Shown in pieces: positions 19,335 through 30,476 of a stretch of DNA of 44,491 nt. The DNA is from Methyloprofundus sp. Lineage in GTDB: Bacteria; Pseudomonadota; Gammaproteobacteria; Methylococcales; Methylomonadaceae. Below the pieces are notes generated by a model. It was not told the origin of the DNA and searched no databases. It saw only the letters and a list, made by a program, of their open reading frames with translations. The translations under genes and the position numbers were made by a program. The DNA is taken from the NCBI GenBank assembly GCA_028599115.1, contig JAQRMR010000053.1:1-44491 (forward strand), read 5' to 3'. Within the stretch, counting starts at the first letter, position 1, and the number at the start of each line of letters is the position of its first letter.

Positions 19335-21197
19335 TTATGCGCAGAATTGTTCGATATTTTCTAAAATTCCATGGCTATCTAAGCCGCATAAAGATAATAG
19401 TTCTTCACGCGTACCTTGCTCAACGTATGCGTCAGGTAATGCGATATTTAAGACAGGCATTAAAATTTTGTTAGCTTGCAAGAACTCATTGACTGCTGAA
19501 CCTGCACCACCGGCTAAAACATTTTCTTCGATAGTAACGATAACATCATGTGTTTTTGCCATTTCTAAAATCATATCGGCATCAATTGGCTTAATAAAGC
19601 GCATATTGACAACTGTTGCACCTAGCTTTTTAGCAGCTTCAAGTGCTGGGGTTACCATGCTGCCCCAAGCTAAAATAGCAAGTCGTCCACCTTGATGACG
19701 AATTTCTGCTTTACCAATTTCAAGATCAGTCAGCTCTGAATTAACCGCAGCAGAAGGGCCTTTTCCGCGTGGATAGCGTACAGAAGCGGGGCCTTCATAG
19801 TTATAACCGGTTGTTAACATCTGGCGACATTCATTTTCATCAGCGGGTGCCATAATAACCATGTTTGGCACGCAACGTAGAAAACTATAATCAAAATTAC
19901 CCGCATGAGTTGGACCATCGGGGCCTACTAGGCCTGCTCGGTCAATGGCAAAAAGGACATCTAAGTTTTGGATAGCAACATCGTGCAATAACTGATCGTA
20001 AGCACGTTGTAAGAATGTAGAGTAAATAGCGACAACTGGCTTAGCACCTTGGCAGGCTTGTCCCGCCGCTAAAGTGACGGCATGTTGTTCTGCAATGGCA
20101 ACATCAAAATAACGCGTAGGAAAGCGTTCAGAGAATTCAACCATACCAGAGCCTTCACGCATTGCAGGTGTGGTTGCTAATAAACGCTCATCTTTCTCTG
20201 CCATATCGCAAAGCCATTGGCCAAAGACCTGAGTGTAAGTTGGGTGTATTGAGGCTTTAGATTTAGGTAAGCTATCTTTGCTAGGGTCAAAGGCAGGAAC
20301 GCCATGATAGGCTAAAGGGTCTTTTTCCGCAGGAGCATAGCCTTTGCCTTTTTTAGTTACTATATGTAAGAAAATAGGGCCAGACATTTTTTTGATGGAC
20401 TGTAGTGTATCAACCAGCATATCAATATCATGGCCATCAATAGGGCCGATATAATTAAAGCCTAGCTCTTCAAATAAAGTTCCAGGTGTCACCATGCCTT
20501 TAAGATGCTCTTCAGTTTTCTTGGCAAATTCCCAAGCGCCAGGCATATTGCTTAGAATTTTTTTACTTTCGTTACGTACCGAGGTGTAGGTTTTGCTAGA
20601 AATAACTTTAGTAAAATAGTTATTCATCGCGCCAACATTAGGCGAGATAGCCATATCGTTATCATTTAAGATAACCAATAAATTAGCATCAATCGCGCCA
20701 GCATGATTCATTGCTTCAAAAGCCATACCGCCAGTGATACTACCATCACCGATAATAGCGACCATACGGCTATCGTCACCTTTATTTTTAGCAGCGATTG
20801 CCATGCCTAATGCAGCACTAATCGAAGTGCTTGAATGTCCGACACCAAAGGCATCATATTCACTTTCAGCACGCTTAGGGAAGGCGGATACACCATCCTT
20901 AGTACGGATGGTGGGCATTTTTTCTTTGCGACCGGTTAATATTTTATGTGGGTAGGCTTGGTGGCCTACATCCCAGACAAGTTGATCGTTAGGTGTGTCG
21001 TAAACGTAGTGTAAAGCAACTGTTAACTCAACGGTTCCTAAACCTGCGGAAAAATGCCCGCCAGATAAGCTAACAGAGTGGGTTAAAAACTCACGCAATT
21101 CTTTGGCAACTGGATTTAGCTCTTCGCGTGGCAGTTTTCTTAAATCTTCCGGAAGGTCTATGGTATTTAATAATGGGTAGTTTTCTGTGATTTTCAT
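19335..21197 (-). CDS. dxs: 1-deoxy-D-xylulose-5-phosphate synthase
   Basis: [67 protein letters not shown]; start placed at MKITENYP. Confidence 0.96.
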   Translation of the reverse strand: MKITENYPLLNTIDLPEDLRKLPREELNPVAKELREFLTHSVSLSGGHFSAGLGTVELTVALHYVYDTPNDQLVWDVGHQAYPHKILTGRKEKMPTIRTKDGVSAFPKRAESEYDAFGVGHSSTSISAALGMAIAAKNKGDDSRMVAIIGDGSITGGMAFEAMNHAGAIDANLLVILNDNDMAISPNVGAMNNYFTKVISSKTYTSVRNESKKILSNMPGAWEFAKKTEEHLKGMVTPGTLFEELGFNYIGPIDGHDIDMLVDTLQSIKKMSGPIFLHIVTKKGKGYAPAEKDPLAYHGVPAFDPSKDSLPKSKASIHPTYTQVFGQWLCDMAEKDERLLATTPAMREGSGMVEFSERFPTRYFDVAIAEQHAVTLAAGQACQGAKPVVAIYSTFLQRAYDQLLHDVAIQNLDVLFAIDRAGLVGPDGPTHAGNFDYSFLRCVPNMVIMAPADENECRQMLTTGYNYEGPASVRYPRGKGPSAAVNSELTDLEIGKAEIRHQGGRLAILAWGSMVTPALEAAKKLGATVVNMRFIKPIDADMILEMAKTHDVIVTIEENVLAGGAGSAVNEFLQANKILMPVLNIALPDAYVEQGTREELLSLCGLDSHGILENIEQFCA

Positions 21198-21207
21198 AAT
21201 GCTTCCT

Positions 21208-22599
21208 TTAGGCCCCTTTCTGAGTTTTGAGTGCGTGACTTGCAAGATTTTTTCCAAGGGTCCAAATGGAGCCAGGAACTTTATGCGTATCTGCAATAGC
21301 TTGATCGAATGAAGTTACAATCCAATCTCGGTCTTTATTGGTTAAATTAAGGGGAGGTAATAATTTAACTACGTTCATGCCATGACCTGCAACTTGCGTT
21401 AGCAGATGATGTTCTTTAAATAATGGTATGGTAATCATTTGGCAAAACAGTCCTTTATTTGCAGCTTCTAGTGTTGCCCAAGCCGCTTTTAAAGCTAGGC
21501 TTTTAGGTGCTTGAAATTCAATGGCAATCATGAGTCCTTTGCCGCGTGCTTCTTTTAAAAATTCATATTCAGAACTCATGGCGTTTAAACGAGTAATGAT
21601 TTCATTACCAATTTTTGCGCTATTTTCAATGAGCTTTTCATCTTCTAAGACTTGCAGTGTTGCGAGTCCTGCCGCCATAGCCATATTGTTTTTTGAAAAA
21701 GTAGATCCGTGAACAACAGCTCTATCCATACGATTAAAAACGGATTCCATTATTTTATCAGTTATTGCTACTGCACCGATAGGAATAAAACCACCTGAAA
21801 GAGCTTTCGCCATACAAATCATATCGGGCTGAACATCCCAGTGTTCAATAGCCCAAAACTTTCCTGTACGGCCAATACCTGTTTGTACTTCATCAGCAAC
21901 AAAAAGGGTGTCATATTTTTTACATAAACGTTGTACTTCAGGTAAATAATTATCATCAGGAATATTAACGCCTTTCCCTTGAATAGGCTCTACTATAAAG
22001 GCTGCAACATCATTATTTTTTAAAGCTTCTTCTAAGGCACCTAAATCATTAAAAGGGATAGAGTGGCATTCGGGTAATAATGGACCAAACCCTTCGCGAA
22101 AAATATCATCCCCAACAAGGGATAAAGCGCCCATTGTTAAACCATGATAGCCATGGTCACAGAAAACAACTTTTTCTCGTTTAGTCGTGTACCGGGCAAA
22201 TTTAATGGCAGCTTCTACCGCTTCGGTACCCGAGTTACAAAAAAACATTTTTTGTAAGTTGTCAGGGGTTGTTGCCAAGATCTTTTTTGCCAGTAAACCA
22301 CTTAAAATGGATACGTCCATTTGTACTAAGTTTGGCAGTTCTAGGGTTAATGTTTCTTGTAATGCACTGACCACCGTTGGGTGGTTTCGGCCAACGGCAA
22401 AAACACCAAAGCCACTTAAACAATCTAAGTATTCTATATTGTCTTCATCATATAAATACTGGCCGATTGCTTTGTTGTAATTACGGTCATAGCCGATGGT
22501 TTTTAATACGCGCACCATTTGTTTGTTTAAATGGTCTTGGTGTAACTCAAATTTTTCAGAGTTATGTTCTAAAAAAAGACTCTTAATGCTGAAAGACAT
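21208..22599 (-). CDS. hpnO: Class III aminotransferase, HpnO-like (hopanoid side-chain aminotransferase)
   Basis: Class III PLP motifs ([38 protein letters not shown]); position inside the hopanoid operon. Confidence 0.82.
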   Translation of the reverse strand: MSFSIKSLFLEHNSEKFELHQDHLNKQMVRVLKTIGYDRNYNKAIGQYLYDEDNIEYLDCLSGFGVFAVGRNHPTVVSALQETLTLELPNLVQMDVSILSGLLAKKILATTPDNLQKMFFCNSGTEAVEAAIKFARYTTKREKVVFCDHGYHGLTMGALSLVGDDIFREGFGPLLPECHSIPFNDLGALEEALKNNDVAAFIVEPIQGKGVNIPDDNYLPEVQRLCKKYDTLFVADEVQTGIGRTGKFWAIEHWDVQPDMICMAKALSGGFIPIGAVAITDKIMESVFNRMDRAVVHGSTFSKNNMAMAAGLATLQVLEDEKLIENSAKIGNEIITRLNAMSSEYEFLKEARGKGLMIAIEFQAPKSLALKAAWATLEAANKGLFCQMITIPLFKEHHLLTQVAGHGMNVVKLLPPLNLTNKDRDWIVTSFDQAIADTHKVPGSIWTLGKNLASHALKTQKGA

Positions 22600-22623
22600 A
22601 ATCGTATAAACGCGGGTTAAATT

Positions 22624-25227
22624 TTAAAGTGAAAGCGATTTATTGCTAAAAGCAGGCAATATAATGAGCGTGCAAATTAGTGTAAAACTAATGCCAACAG
22701 CTAAGGTTATGCCCATACTAGAAATACCAAAATGAGGAATTAGCGTTAAACTGAGAAAGCTACTCATGGTGGTTAGACTGCTGAACATAACGCCCCTTGC
22801 TGTACTGCTTTGGAGTACGTGTTGTTGGCCATTATTGTTATGCAAACAATGCATAATATGAATGCCACTATCAACGCCAATCCCTAGCAGTAGGGGTAAG
22901 GCAATAATATTGGCAAAGTTAAAAGGGATATCTAGTAAAACATTAACACTGCAGGTCAGTAAGCCTGCTAACACAAGGGGGCCAATCACCAAGAGGGTTC
23001 TTTTAATGCTTTTTAAAATAAATAACAGCAAAATAGTAATGAGTACAAAAGAAGCGGAAAAGGCTTGTTGAAAAGCCGAGACAACCGCTTCTCCTGATGC
23101 CAAGTCAGCGACGGGTAAACCGGTCGCCGTAGGGACGATTGTTTGGACATCTTTAGCAAATTGTTTTAAGTTGCTAGGAATGTTTAAGTCTTCTTCTGGC
23201 ATAATCATAATGCGATATAAACCAGCGGGGCTAAGCCATTGTTCGCGAATTTCTTGGGGAATATCGCTTAAATTAAACTCATAAGCAGCTAAGCTTTGGT
23301 TTAGGCTATCAATGGTATGAGGGAGCAAGCTGAGCAAGTTATTATCTAATTGCTGGGCAAGTTGTGGGTTTTTCTCAAATTCAGTGAGAAATTGAGTGAT
23401 ACTATTATTTAGCTGATTAAGTTGCTCTGGCTCAATCGCTGGTGCAGTTTTAGCTAATTGCTTTTGTAATGTGCGTTGAAACTTATTTAAGACTGACCTT
23501 GTATCAGAAGGGTTTAATGTTTGGTTAAATTGATTGAGTTGGGCGCCTAAAATAATCGCTAAATCTTCAATTAGAAAGAGTTTTTCTTCTTGCTCTTGTG
23601 CAACAAGGTCTTCTAATGTCAGGGTGTTATGTACGGTATTGAGTTGTTTAAGTTGCTGGGTCGTGGTGCGTGTCTTATCTAAATTATCGGTTAATGCATA
23701 AAGCGCATAAGGTGATTCGGTTTTGCTTTGCAATAGGTCTTTAAAGGTAGAAACACTGATTGCTTCTGCATTGCGCATATTGACAGGGTTTGAATCAAAG
23801 CTGAGATAGGGTAGAAAAAATAAGCAGCCAAAGCCTAATAATAAGCTAACAATGCGAATGGTTTTTTTGTGGCGAAGCGGCAGGGTATGTAAGGCGCTTG
23901 GCGTGGTGTTTTGTTGAATGGCTTGTGCTTTTTTAAGTTTTAATACGCTTAAAAAAGCCGGTAAAACGGTCAATGATAAAAATAAAGCGATAAACATGCT
24001 AACGCCAGAGATTAAGCCTAGCTCAGATACGCCTTTATAGTCAGTCGGGGCGAAGGCTAAAAAGCCAATTGAGGTGGTCAATGCACAAAGAAAAAGAGAG
24101 AAGCCCACGCTGTGTAGTGCGTTTTTTATAGAACTAGTATTATCATGTTTATTGACGATTTCATCACGGTAATGCAAATTCATGTGGATGGCAAAATCAA
24201 CACCTAAGCCGATATAAAGAGCGGCAAAAGAAATAGAAATAACATTAAGGTGACCAATGGTGATGGCTGCAAACCCAGCAGTGAGTATTAACCCCATAAC
24301 GAGTATTAATAAAGTTGCAAACAGTAGTTTGAAGGAACGTAAGCATCTAAATAGAATGAGCAGCACGGCAATCATAGAGCCTATTCCGCTCAGAACAGCT
24401 CCTTTCCCCATGGTTTCTAATTCTTCATGCTCTAAAGCGGTTTCACCGGTCATGCGAATTTTTGCGGTGGCGGTATGACTTTCAATTTTTTGTACAATAT
24501 GACGCGCTGCATTAATGGCGTTTTCTGCCGGCATGAGTGCATTAAAGTCTTTGATAGGTTTTGCGATAACAATGCGGCGTGTTTTATTACTTAAGCTGTT
24601 TGAACTTAAGATTTCTTGCCATGAGATAGGCTTATTATCATCTAGGCTGGCGGCATTAATCGCAAGTGTCATGCTGGATAATAGTTTTGGTAAGCTGTGG
24701 TTAATCACGCTTTCTTTATTTTCTAATGCCTTGGTTAAAATATCCAAAAGCCCTGCTAAATGATAGTTTTGCGCAAGATAGCCAATAAAGGGCTGAGCAT
24801 CGGTTAGGTTGTTAGATAAATCTTCCAGTTCGTCTACAGATAAATAAAGTAAGGCTTGTTGGCGAAAGAATTCATTATCTTCAGGAATGTAGCTAGAGCT
24901 AAAATTGTCCGTGTTTTGCTTTAATTGTGCGGATAATTTGTTAGCAATAATCGCTGTTTCTTCTGGCGTTTCTGCATCCACTACAAAAATAATCGTACCG
25001 GCATCTTGTGGGAAATGTTGCTCAAGTCGTTTTGTGTTTTGCTGAAAAGGCAGGTCAGGAGACAGCATTTCAGCGGAGTTATTATTAACGCCTAAATTAT
25101 CTTTAATATAAAGAAGACTCGCGGTAGTGAGTGACAGTGCCGCAATGATAATAAACCAAGCATATTGGGTGACAAATTGTCCTTGCCAGCTAATCACTGT
25201 ATGACTGATAGAGCAGCGATGATTCAT
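22624..25227 (-). CDS. hpnN: Hopanoid-associated RND transporter HpnN
   Basis: 867 aa RND/MMPL protein with two 6-TM blocks (GLGVDFAIHMNLHYRDE; GIGVDSGIHIMHCLHNN) next to hpnG/shc. Confidence 0.9.
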   Translation of the reverse strand: MNHRCSISHTVISWQGQFVTQYAWFIIIAALSLTTASLLYIKDNLGVNNNSAEMLSPDLPFQQNTKRLEQHFPQDAGTIIFVVDAETPEETAIIANKLSAQLKQNTDNFSSSYIPEDNEFFRQQALLYLSVDELEDLSNNLTDAQPFIGYLAQNYHLAGLLDILTKALENKESVINHSLPKLLSSMTLAINAASLDDNKPISWQEILSSNSLSNKTRRIVIAKPIKDFNALMPAENAINAARHIVQKIESHTATAKIRMTGETALEHEELETMGKGAVLSGIGSMIAVLLILFRCLRSFKLLFATLLILVMGLILTAGFAAITIGHLNVISISFAALYIGLGVDFAIHMNLHYRDEIVNKHDNTSSIKNALHSVGFSLFLCALTTSIGFLAFAPTDYKGVSELGLISGVSMFIALFLSLTVLPAFLSVLKLKKAQAIQQNTTPSALHTLPLRHKKTIRIVSLLLGFGCLFFLPYLSFDSNPVNMRNAEAISVSTFKDLLQSKTESPYALYALTDNLDKTRTTTQQLKQLNTVHNTLTLEDLVAQEQEEKLFLIEDLAIILGAQLNQFNQTLNPSDTRSVLNKFQRTLQKQLAKTAPAIEPEQLNQLNNSITQFLTEFEKNPQLAQQLDNNLLSLLPHTIDSLNQSLAAYEFNLSDIPQEIREQWLSPAGLYRIMIMPEEDLNIPSNLKQFAKDVQTIVPTATGLPVADLASGEAVVSAFQQAFSASFVLITILLLFILKSIKRTLLVIGPLVLAGLLTCSVNVLLDIPFNFANIIALPLLLGIGVDSGIHIMHCLHNNNGQQHVLQSSTARGVMFSSLTTMSSFLSLTLIPHFGISSMGITLAVGISFTLICTLIILPAFSNKSLSL

Positions 25228-25925
25228 GAAATGGTAAGTTGTGCTAAGAGAGGGCTTATGTGTTTAAGCTTATTATTGGCTGCTTTAAAATGCTGCCCCA
25301 ATTGAATGAGCCCTGAGATTTCTTTAGGGTGGCAAAGAATATAAAAAATAAGTTTTGTTAAGTTCAGCTTTCCTTCAGAGTCAATAGAATGGTTGATTGC
25401 AGTAGGGAGGTTAAAGTTAGCGGGATCCACAATAGTACGAATAGCGAGAAAAGGAATATTTTCTTTTTGGCAGACTTGTGCAGCCGCAGCACTTTCCATA
25501 TCAACAGCAATAGCAGAGCCTTTGTTAAATAACACTGATTTTTCTGTGGCGCTAGAAACGATACAAGGGCTTTCTAAGAGGGTGTCTTCAAAATACGCTT
25601 GCTCAGTTAGTGCTTGTGTTATGTTTTTATGTAGTAAAGAGTCTGTCTTCAACAAGGTATTTGATTGTGTTTGAATCAGTTTGGGGATAATTAAATCTCC
25701 CGCTTTTAAGTTGGGTGCTAATGCACCAGCACAGCCCCAGCTAATAAGTTGTTTTGCCCCTAAGGCAATAAGTTGGCTACTTGCTTTTTGTGCATTATTT
25801 GCTCCTGTGCCTGCTAGGCTAACAAGTAGGCCATTAGGCAAGGTCATACACTCGCCTTGATTCATTTTAGTTTTGCTAAGGCTGCGTAATTCTTCTGGGA
25901 GGGCAACAAGAATACCAATACTCAC
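25224..25925 (-). CDS. hpnG: Hopanoid-associated phosphorylase HpnG (nucleosidase/phosphorylase fold)
   Basis: ILVALPEELRSL, ISWGCAGAL, VDMESAAAAQVCQ; GTG start at 25925 overlaps the shc TGA as GTGA; its own stop overlaps the hpnN ATG. Confidence 0.85.
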   Translation of the reverse strand: MSIGILVALPEELRSLSKTKMNQGECMTLPNGLLVSLAGTGANNAQKASSQLIALGAKQLISWGCAGALAPNLKAGDLIIPKLIQTQSNTLLKTDSLLHKNITQALTEQAYFEDTLLESPCIVSSATEKSVLFNKGSAIAVDMESAAAAQVCQKENIPFLAIRTIVDPANFNLPTAINHSIDSEGKLNLTKLIFYILCHPKEISGLIQLGQHFKAANNKLKHISPLLAQLTIS

Positions 25926-27841
25926 TGCTGGCTTGCCTCGTTGCGATATTTTGCTAAAGCCCATAGTGGAAAGAACTTATCATAGCCATGATACTTTAGG
26001 TAAAAGACGCGAAGAAAGCCGGGTGCATTATGGTATGCATCCGTCCATAAGCCAGAAGCATCTTGCTGCTCTAGTAAATAACGTACGCCATTTTTGACAG
26101 CTTTAGAATTGACCTCGCCTGCTGCTATTAAGGCTAACAGTGCCCAAGCCGTTTGGCATGCAGTGCTGCTGTGAAATTGACCGCTTAATGATTCATCAAA
26201 ATAACTTTGATTATCCTCACCCCAGCCGCCATCAGCATGCTGGACCTTTTTTAGCCATGTTGTTGCTTTGCTATATAAAGGATCAGATTTAGCAATGCTT
26301 GTTTGTTCTAAGGCCATTAAAACTGACCAAGTACCGTAAATATAATTGCTTCCCCAGCGACCAAACCATGAACCATTCTCTTCTTGTTGCTTGCGTAAGT
26401 AAGTAATACAACGCTCATAAGCAGGTAGGTATTCGCTATGATTTTGCGCTACCTTTGCGATTAGCATCACACAGCGAGCGCTGACATCGGCAGTCGGAGG
26501 ATCGAGCAATGCACCATGATCAGCGAAGGGGATTTCATTAAGATAATAGCAGGTATTATCAACATCAAATGCACCATAGCCGCCATCTTTATCTTGCATA
26601 CCGATAATCCAGCGAGTTGCTTGATGGATTGCTTCATCCATATCTTCTAGCCCTGATGTTGCCATGCCAAAAGCAATCACAGCAGTATCATCTACATCAG
26701 GGTAATGTGGGTTGTTATATTGAAATGCCCAGCCGCCACCTGGTAAATTTGGGCGGTGGATGCGCCAGTCGCCCGCTTCATCGGAAAGTTGCTTATCTTT
26801 AAGCCAGTTGTATGCTTTTTGCCGGCTTTTTGTTGTGTTGGTTAAATCTGCTTCTTGTAGGGCTAATAAGCTTAAACCTGTATCCCAAACTGGGGAAAGG
26901 CAGGGTTGGCAATAAGCTTCGTCAGTCTTAATGACCAGTAAATTGTCAATTGCTTTGCGTGCTGTGACAACATGCGGGTGATCTTTAGCTAAGCCAAGTA
27001 ATAACATGGCCTGATAGACGTTGACCATGGCAGGAAAAATTGCTCCTAAACCATCCTCACCATTTAAGCGCTCAGTAAACCAGTCAGACGCTTTTTCAAC
27101 CGCGCGCTGGTGCATCTTTTTTGTGATTAGGCAGCGTGATTTTCGACCGATGTAATCTAAAAATAAGAAGCTTTTGTTGAGTAAACCGCGCTCAGGAAAG
27201 TAATGCTGCTCTTTATCGGGGTGCGTAATAAATAGCTCAAGTACATCAATTTTTAATGGGTTTTTTGCTTTAGCTTCTAGTGTGCATAAGATAAATAAAG
27301 GAATCATAACGGTACGCGACCAATAGGAAACTTTATCGATATGAAAAGGAAACCATTTAGGTAGTAACATGATTTCGACAGGAATAAAGGGCGCAGCACG
27401 CCAAGGCACTTGCTCAAAAATAGCCAGTGCAATACGGGTAAAAACATTTGCTTTTGCAGCACCACCTTGGTCGAGAATATAACGGCGCAATTTTTTCATG
27501 TGCGCTGCATTAATGTCGTCGCCAGCCATTTTTAAGGCGTAATAAACCTTGACACTACAGCTAATATCACCAACGCCACCATAAAATAGAGGGTAGCTAC
27601 CATCTTCTGATTGACGTGCGCGCAGATAAACAGCAATCTTTTCCTGTAACTCTGCTTCTATATCATCCAAGTAATGCATCATCATGATGTATTCGGCAGG
27701 GATAGTGCAGTCTGCTTCTAATTCAAAAACCCAATAGCCATCTTTGTGCTGTAGCGCAAGAAGCTTTTCTTGTGCGCATGCTATGGCTGATTCTAAAGAA
27801 TGAGTCATAGTAAGTAAGGATGGGTGGTCTTCGGTAAACAT
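25922..27841 (-). CDS. shc: Squalene-hopene cyclase
   Basis: 639 aa with QW repeats and PDVDDTAV catalytic motif. Confidence 0.97.
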   Translation of the reverse strand: MFTEDHPSLLTMTHSLESAIACAQEKLLALQHKDGYWVFELEADCTIPAEYIMMMHYLDDIEAELQEKIAVYLRARQSEDGSYPLFYGGVGDISCSVKVYYALKMAGDDINAAHMKKLRRYILDQGGAAKANVFTRIALAIFEQVPWRAAPFIPVEIMLLPKWFPFHIDKVSYWSRTVMIPLFILCTLEAKAKNPLKIDVLELFITHPDKEQHYFPERGLLNKSFLFLDYIGRKSRCLITKKMHQRAVEKASDWFTERLNGEDGLGAIFPAMVNVYQAMLLLGLAKDHPHVVTARKAIDNLLVIKTDEAYCQPCLSPVWDTGLSLLALQEADLTNTTKSRQKAYNWLKDKQLSDEAGDWRIHRPNLPGGGWAFQYNNPHYPDVDDTAVIAFGMATSGLEDMDEAIHQATRWIIGMQDKDGGYGAFDVDNTCYYLNEIPFADHGALLDPPTADVSARCVMLIAKVAQNHSEYLPAYERCITYLRKQQEENGSWFGRWGSNYIYGTWSVLMALEQTSIAKSDPLYSKATTWLKKVQHADGGWGEDNQSYFDESLSGQFHSSTACQTAWALLALIAAGEVNSKAVKNGVRYLLEQQDASGLWTDAYHNAPGFLRVFYLKYHGYDKFFPLWALAKYRNEASQQ

Positions 27842-27847
27842 TTGGAT

Positions 27848-28927
27848 TTATTGTTTAGCGGTGTACTGCCAGTCTTTGCAGATAAGGTTTTTGCTTTTTG
27901 CATTAAAGACAGCGGAAAGTAAAACATTACTGCGACCAATGATTTTAGTGGTAAGAATAGTCGCTTTTACTTTTTTTCGGGTGATTTTAACTTGGTTGGA
28001 ATCATTAAAATCTAAGTGTTGCTGGATTTCATTTAACGTTAATACCGCCATGCCAATTGCCCATAAACAAAAATTACGCATACCCACTTCGTGGCTAGGA
28101 ATTAAAAGCGTATAGGTCATTGCATCTTTCAAGTGACCTTGTGCGGTACTCAATAAGTGCTCTAAGCCGAGTCTGAATTCAGGTGTGCTTTCTGATGTAT
28201 TCAGGTCTTTTAAATCAAAGCCCACTTCAGTAAAAACATCTTGTGGTAACCAGCACACACCACGTTTTGCATCATCCCAAATATCTTTAAGGATATTGGT
28301 CATTTGTAAGCCTTGACCAAATGATGTGGAAAGGGTGAGAAGTTCATCACGGTGCTGGTTGATTTCAGGAGAGTAGTGACAAAATAATTTTGCTAACATT
28401 TCACCTACGCACCCAGCGACATAATAGCAGTACTCATTCATGTCTTGCATAGTGGCTAAACCGCCACTCAAATCCATGCTTTGATAGCCAGGCATGCCTT
28501 TTGCCATTGCATCGACGCAATATAATAAAGCATCAATTTGTTCAGGAGCAAAGCTGCGTGTGATTTTAATAACGCGTTCTGTTAGCTGTACAAGTACATG
28601 TTCAGCAGGAATGGTTTGTTCCGACAATAGAGGTGATAAGTCAGTTGCAAAACTAGCAGCGCCTTCGCCAGTTTTTACAACTTCAATAAAACGCAGGCAA
28701 AAATGCTCTTTTTGTTCGGCAGATAGAGAAACTTCATCTTCAACAGTATCAACAATTCGGCATAAAAGGTAGGCGTTAGCGACTTCTTTATAGAGTCCAA
28801 GGGGAAGTTGAGGAATGGTTAATGCAAATGTTCGAGAAACACCTTCAAGTAAAACAGCCTGAAATTCATCGTCAGAAGCGGCAAGTAGCGATTCTGGATT
28901 ATCAATAGAAGCTTGGGTATCAGTCAT
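27848..28927 (-). CDS. sqs: Squalene synthase (farnesyl-diphosphate farnesyltransferase, single-protein type)
   Basis: SRTFALTIPQLP, CRIVDTVEDE, YCYYVAGCVGEML, GLQMTNILKDIWDD, and C-terminal MRNFCLWAIGMAVLTL resembling eukaryote-type SQS. Confidence 0.88.
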   Translation of the reverse strand: MTDTQASIDNPESLLAASDDEFQAVLLEGVSRTFALTIPQLPLGLYKEVANAYLLCRIVDTVEDEVSLSAEQKEHFCLRFIEVVKTGEGAASFATDLSPLLSEQTIPAEHVLVQLTERVIKITRSFAPEQIDALLYCVDAMAKGMPGYQSMDLSGGLATMQDMNEYCYYVAGCVGEMLAKLFCHYSPEINQHRDELLTLSTSFGQGLQMTNILKDIWDDAKRGVCWLPQDVFTEVGFDLKDLNTSESTPEFRLGLEHLLSTAQGHLKDAMTYTLLIPSHEVGMRNFCLWAIGMAVLTLNEIQQHLDFNDSNQVKITRKKVKATILTTKIIGRSNVLLSAVFNAKSKNLICKDWQYTAKQ

Positions 28928-29158
28928 ATTTATTTATGGGTTAGTCTTTTTGGGAAGAATAAAAGCACGATTTTATAGCTATAATTATACGAAATTATAG
29001 ACTGAATAGGTCGAAAATACAAAGCTTGTTGTTTTATTGCTACAAATATTAATATTTTAGTTAGTCCTTATGTTGTTTGTGATTTTTGTTGTCGTTAGGA
29101 ATAGCAAGATATGAGCGGAGTAGTAGTATTGGAGTGTTAAAAATAGTATGCTAAACAT

Positions 29159-29208
29159 AATAATCATCTAAGATTGACTCAATTAAAGTTCACTTTTAGA
29201 TGATTATT
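29159..29208. promoter_or_regulatory. 13-bp perfect inverted repeat in the sqs/hpnH divergent intergenic region
   Basis: aataatcatctaa / ttagatgattatt, loop 24 nt. Confidence 0.5.
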
Positions 29209-29301
29209 TTTGTAAAATACTGAGGTGGTTTACTATTTTGTTGCATTTTTGCAACTTTTTACAACTTATTTAAGTTAAGTTTAAATATTGAGGCAGACTA
29301 G

Positions 29302-30351
29302 ATGGGCGTTCCTTTAATTCAGCAATTAGCTGTAGGTTCTTATTTAATAAAACAAAAAATAAAAAGGGTGCAGAAATACCCTTTGGTATTAATGTTAGAG
29401 CCGTTGTTTCGCTGTAATTTAGAATGTGCAGGCTGTGGGAAAATTGCGTACCCAGATGATATTTTAAATAAAAGGCTATCCGTAAAGGAGTGCTTACAAG
29501 CTGTTGATGAATGTGGCGCGCCTATGGTTTCAATTCCTGGGGGAGAGCCGTTAATTCATAAGGAAATGCCGGAAATTGTCGCGGGAATTATTGAGCGTAA
29601 AAAGTTTCTTTATTTGTGTACTAATGCTTTGCTACTCAAGAAAAAAATTGATGACTATACGCCATCACCGTATTTAACTTTTTCTATCCATTTGGATGGA
29701 AATCAGCATAGACATGATTCCTCTGTGTGCCAAGAGGGTGTGTTTGATATTGCGGTGGAAGCAATTAAATTAGCTTTAGATAAGGGCTTTCGAGTCACCA
29801 TTAACTGTACCTTATTTCAAGGAGAGACAGCGCAAGAAGTGGCTGATTTTTTGGATTATGCAACTGAACTCGGTGTGGAGGGAATAACGATTGCGCCTGG
29901 TTTTAGTTATGAAGATGCACCTGATCAAGATTCTTTTATGTCTAGTCGTATGGCAAAGGAATTATTTCGAGGCATATTTTCGCTTGGCAAGCATAAGAAT
30001 TGGAAATTAAATCATTCATCTTTATATTTAGACTATTTAGCGGGCAATCAGGCTTATGAATGTACGCCTTGGGGGAATCCAACACGAAATGTTTTTGGCT
30101 GGCAAAAGCCTTGTTATTTATTGTCGGATGAGGGGTATGTTGATACTTTTCAAGAGTTATTAGAGTCAACGCCGTGGGAAAAGTATGGTGCAGGCAATAA
30201 TCCTAAGTGTGATGGTTGCATGGCACATTGTGGTTATGAAGCGACATCGGTAGAGGATACTTTGCGCCATCCTTTAAAGGCGTTGTTGTCTAGTATTAAC
30301 GGGCCAAGAACGCACGGGGAAATGGCGCCTGATTTGATTTCAAAAGGGTAA
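29302..30351 (+). CDS. hpnH: HpnH radical SAM (adenosylhopane-forming)
   Basis: EPLFRCNLECAGCGKIAYP (CX3CX2C cluster motif), SIPGGEPLIHKEM; adjacent to hopanoid operon. Confidence 0.93.
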   Translation: MGVPLIQQLAVGSYLIKQKIKRVQKYPLVLMLEPLFRCNLECAGCGKIAYPDDILNKRLSVKECLQAVDECGAPMVSIPGGEPLIHKEMPEIVAGIIERKKFLYLCTNALLLKKKIDDYTPSPYLTFSIHLDGNQHRHDSSVCQEGVFDIAVEAIKLALDKGFRVTINCTLFQGETAQEVADFLDYATELGVEGITIAPGFSYEDAPDQDSFMSSRMAKELFRGIFSLGKHKNWKLNHSSLYLDYLAGNQAYECTPWGNPTRNVFGWQKPCYLLSDEGYVDTFQELLESTPWEKYGAGNNPKCDGCMAHCGYEATSVEDTLRHPLKALLSSINGPRTHGEMAPDLISKG

Positions 30352-30360
30352 GGGGTAATT

Positions 30361-30476
30361 CACTGCCATTAAGTTAAGGCAAAAATAGTAGGATGTGCTG
30401 AGGCACGAATTTGTATTATTGATGCGCTTCCTGTCGTCAGCACATCCTAGGCAAAATGCTTAACTTAATGGCAATG
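30361..30476. mobile_element. MITE-like element, 18-bp TIRs (17/18) with nested 13-bp palindrome, near-perfect ~10-bp flanking direct repeat
   Basis: TIRs cactgccattaagttaag / cttaacttaatggcaatg; inner taggatgtgctga (30389-30401) / tcagcacatccta (30437-30449); flanks aggggtaatt (30351-30360) and aggggataatt (30477-30487). Confidence 0.75.

Noticed and set aside
21198-21296. N-terminal extension of the dxs ORF ([16 protein letters not shown]...)
   Set aside because: Overlaps hpnO coding sequence; conserved Dxs start is near MKITENYP at 21197.
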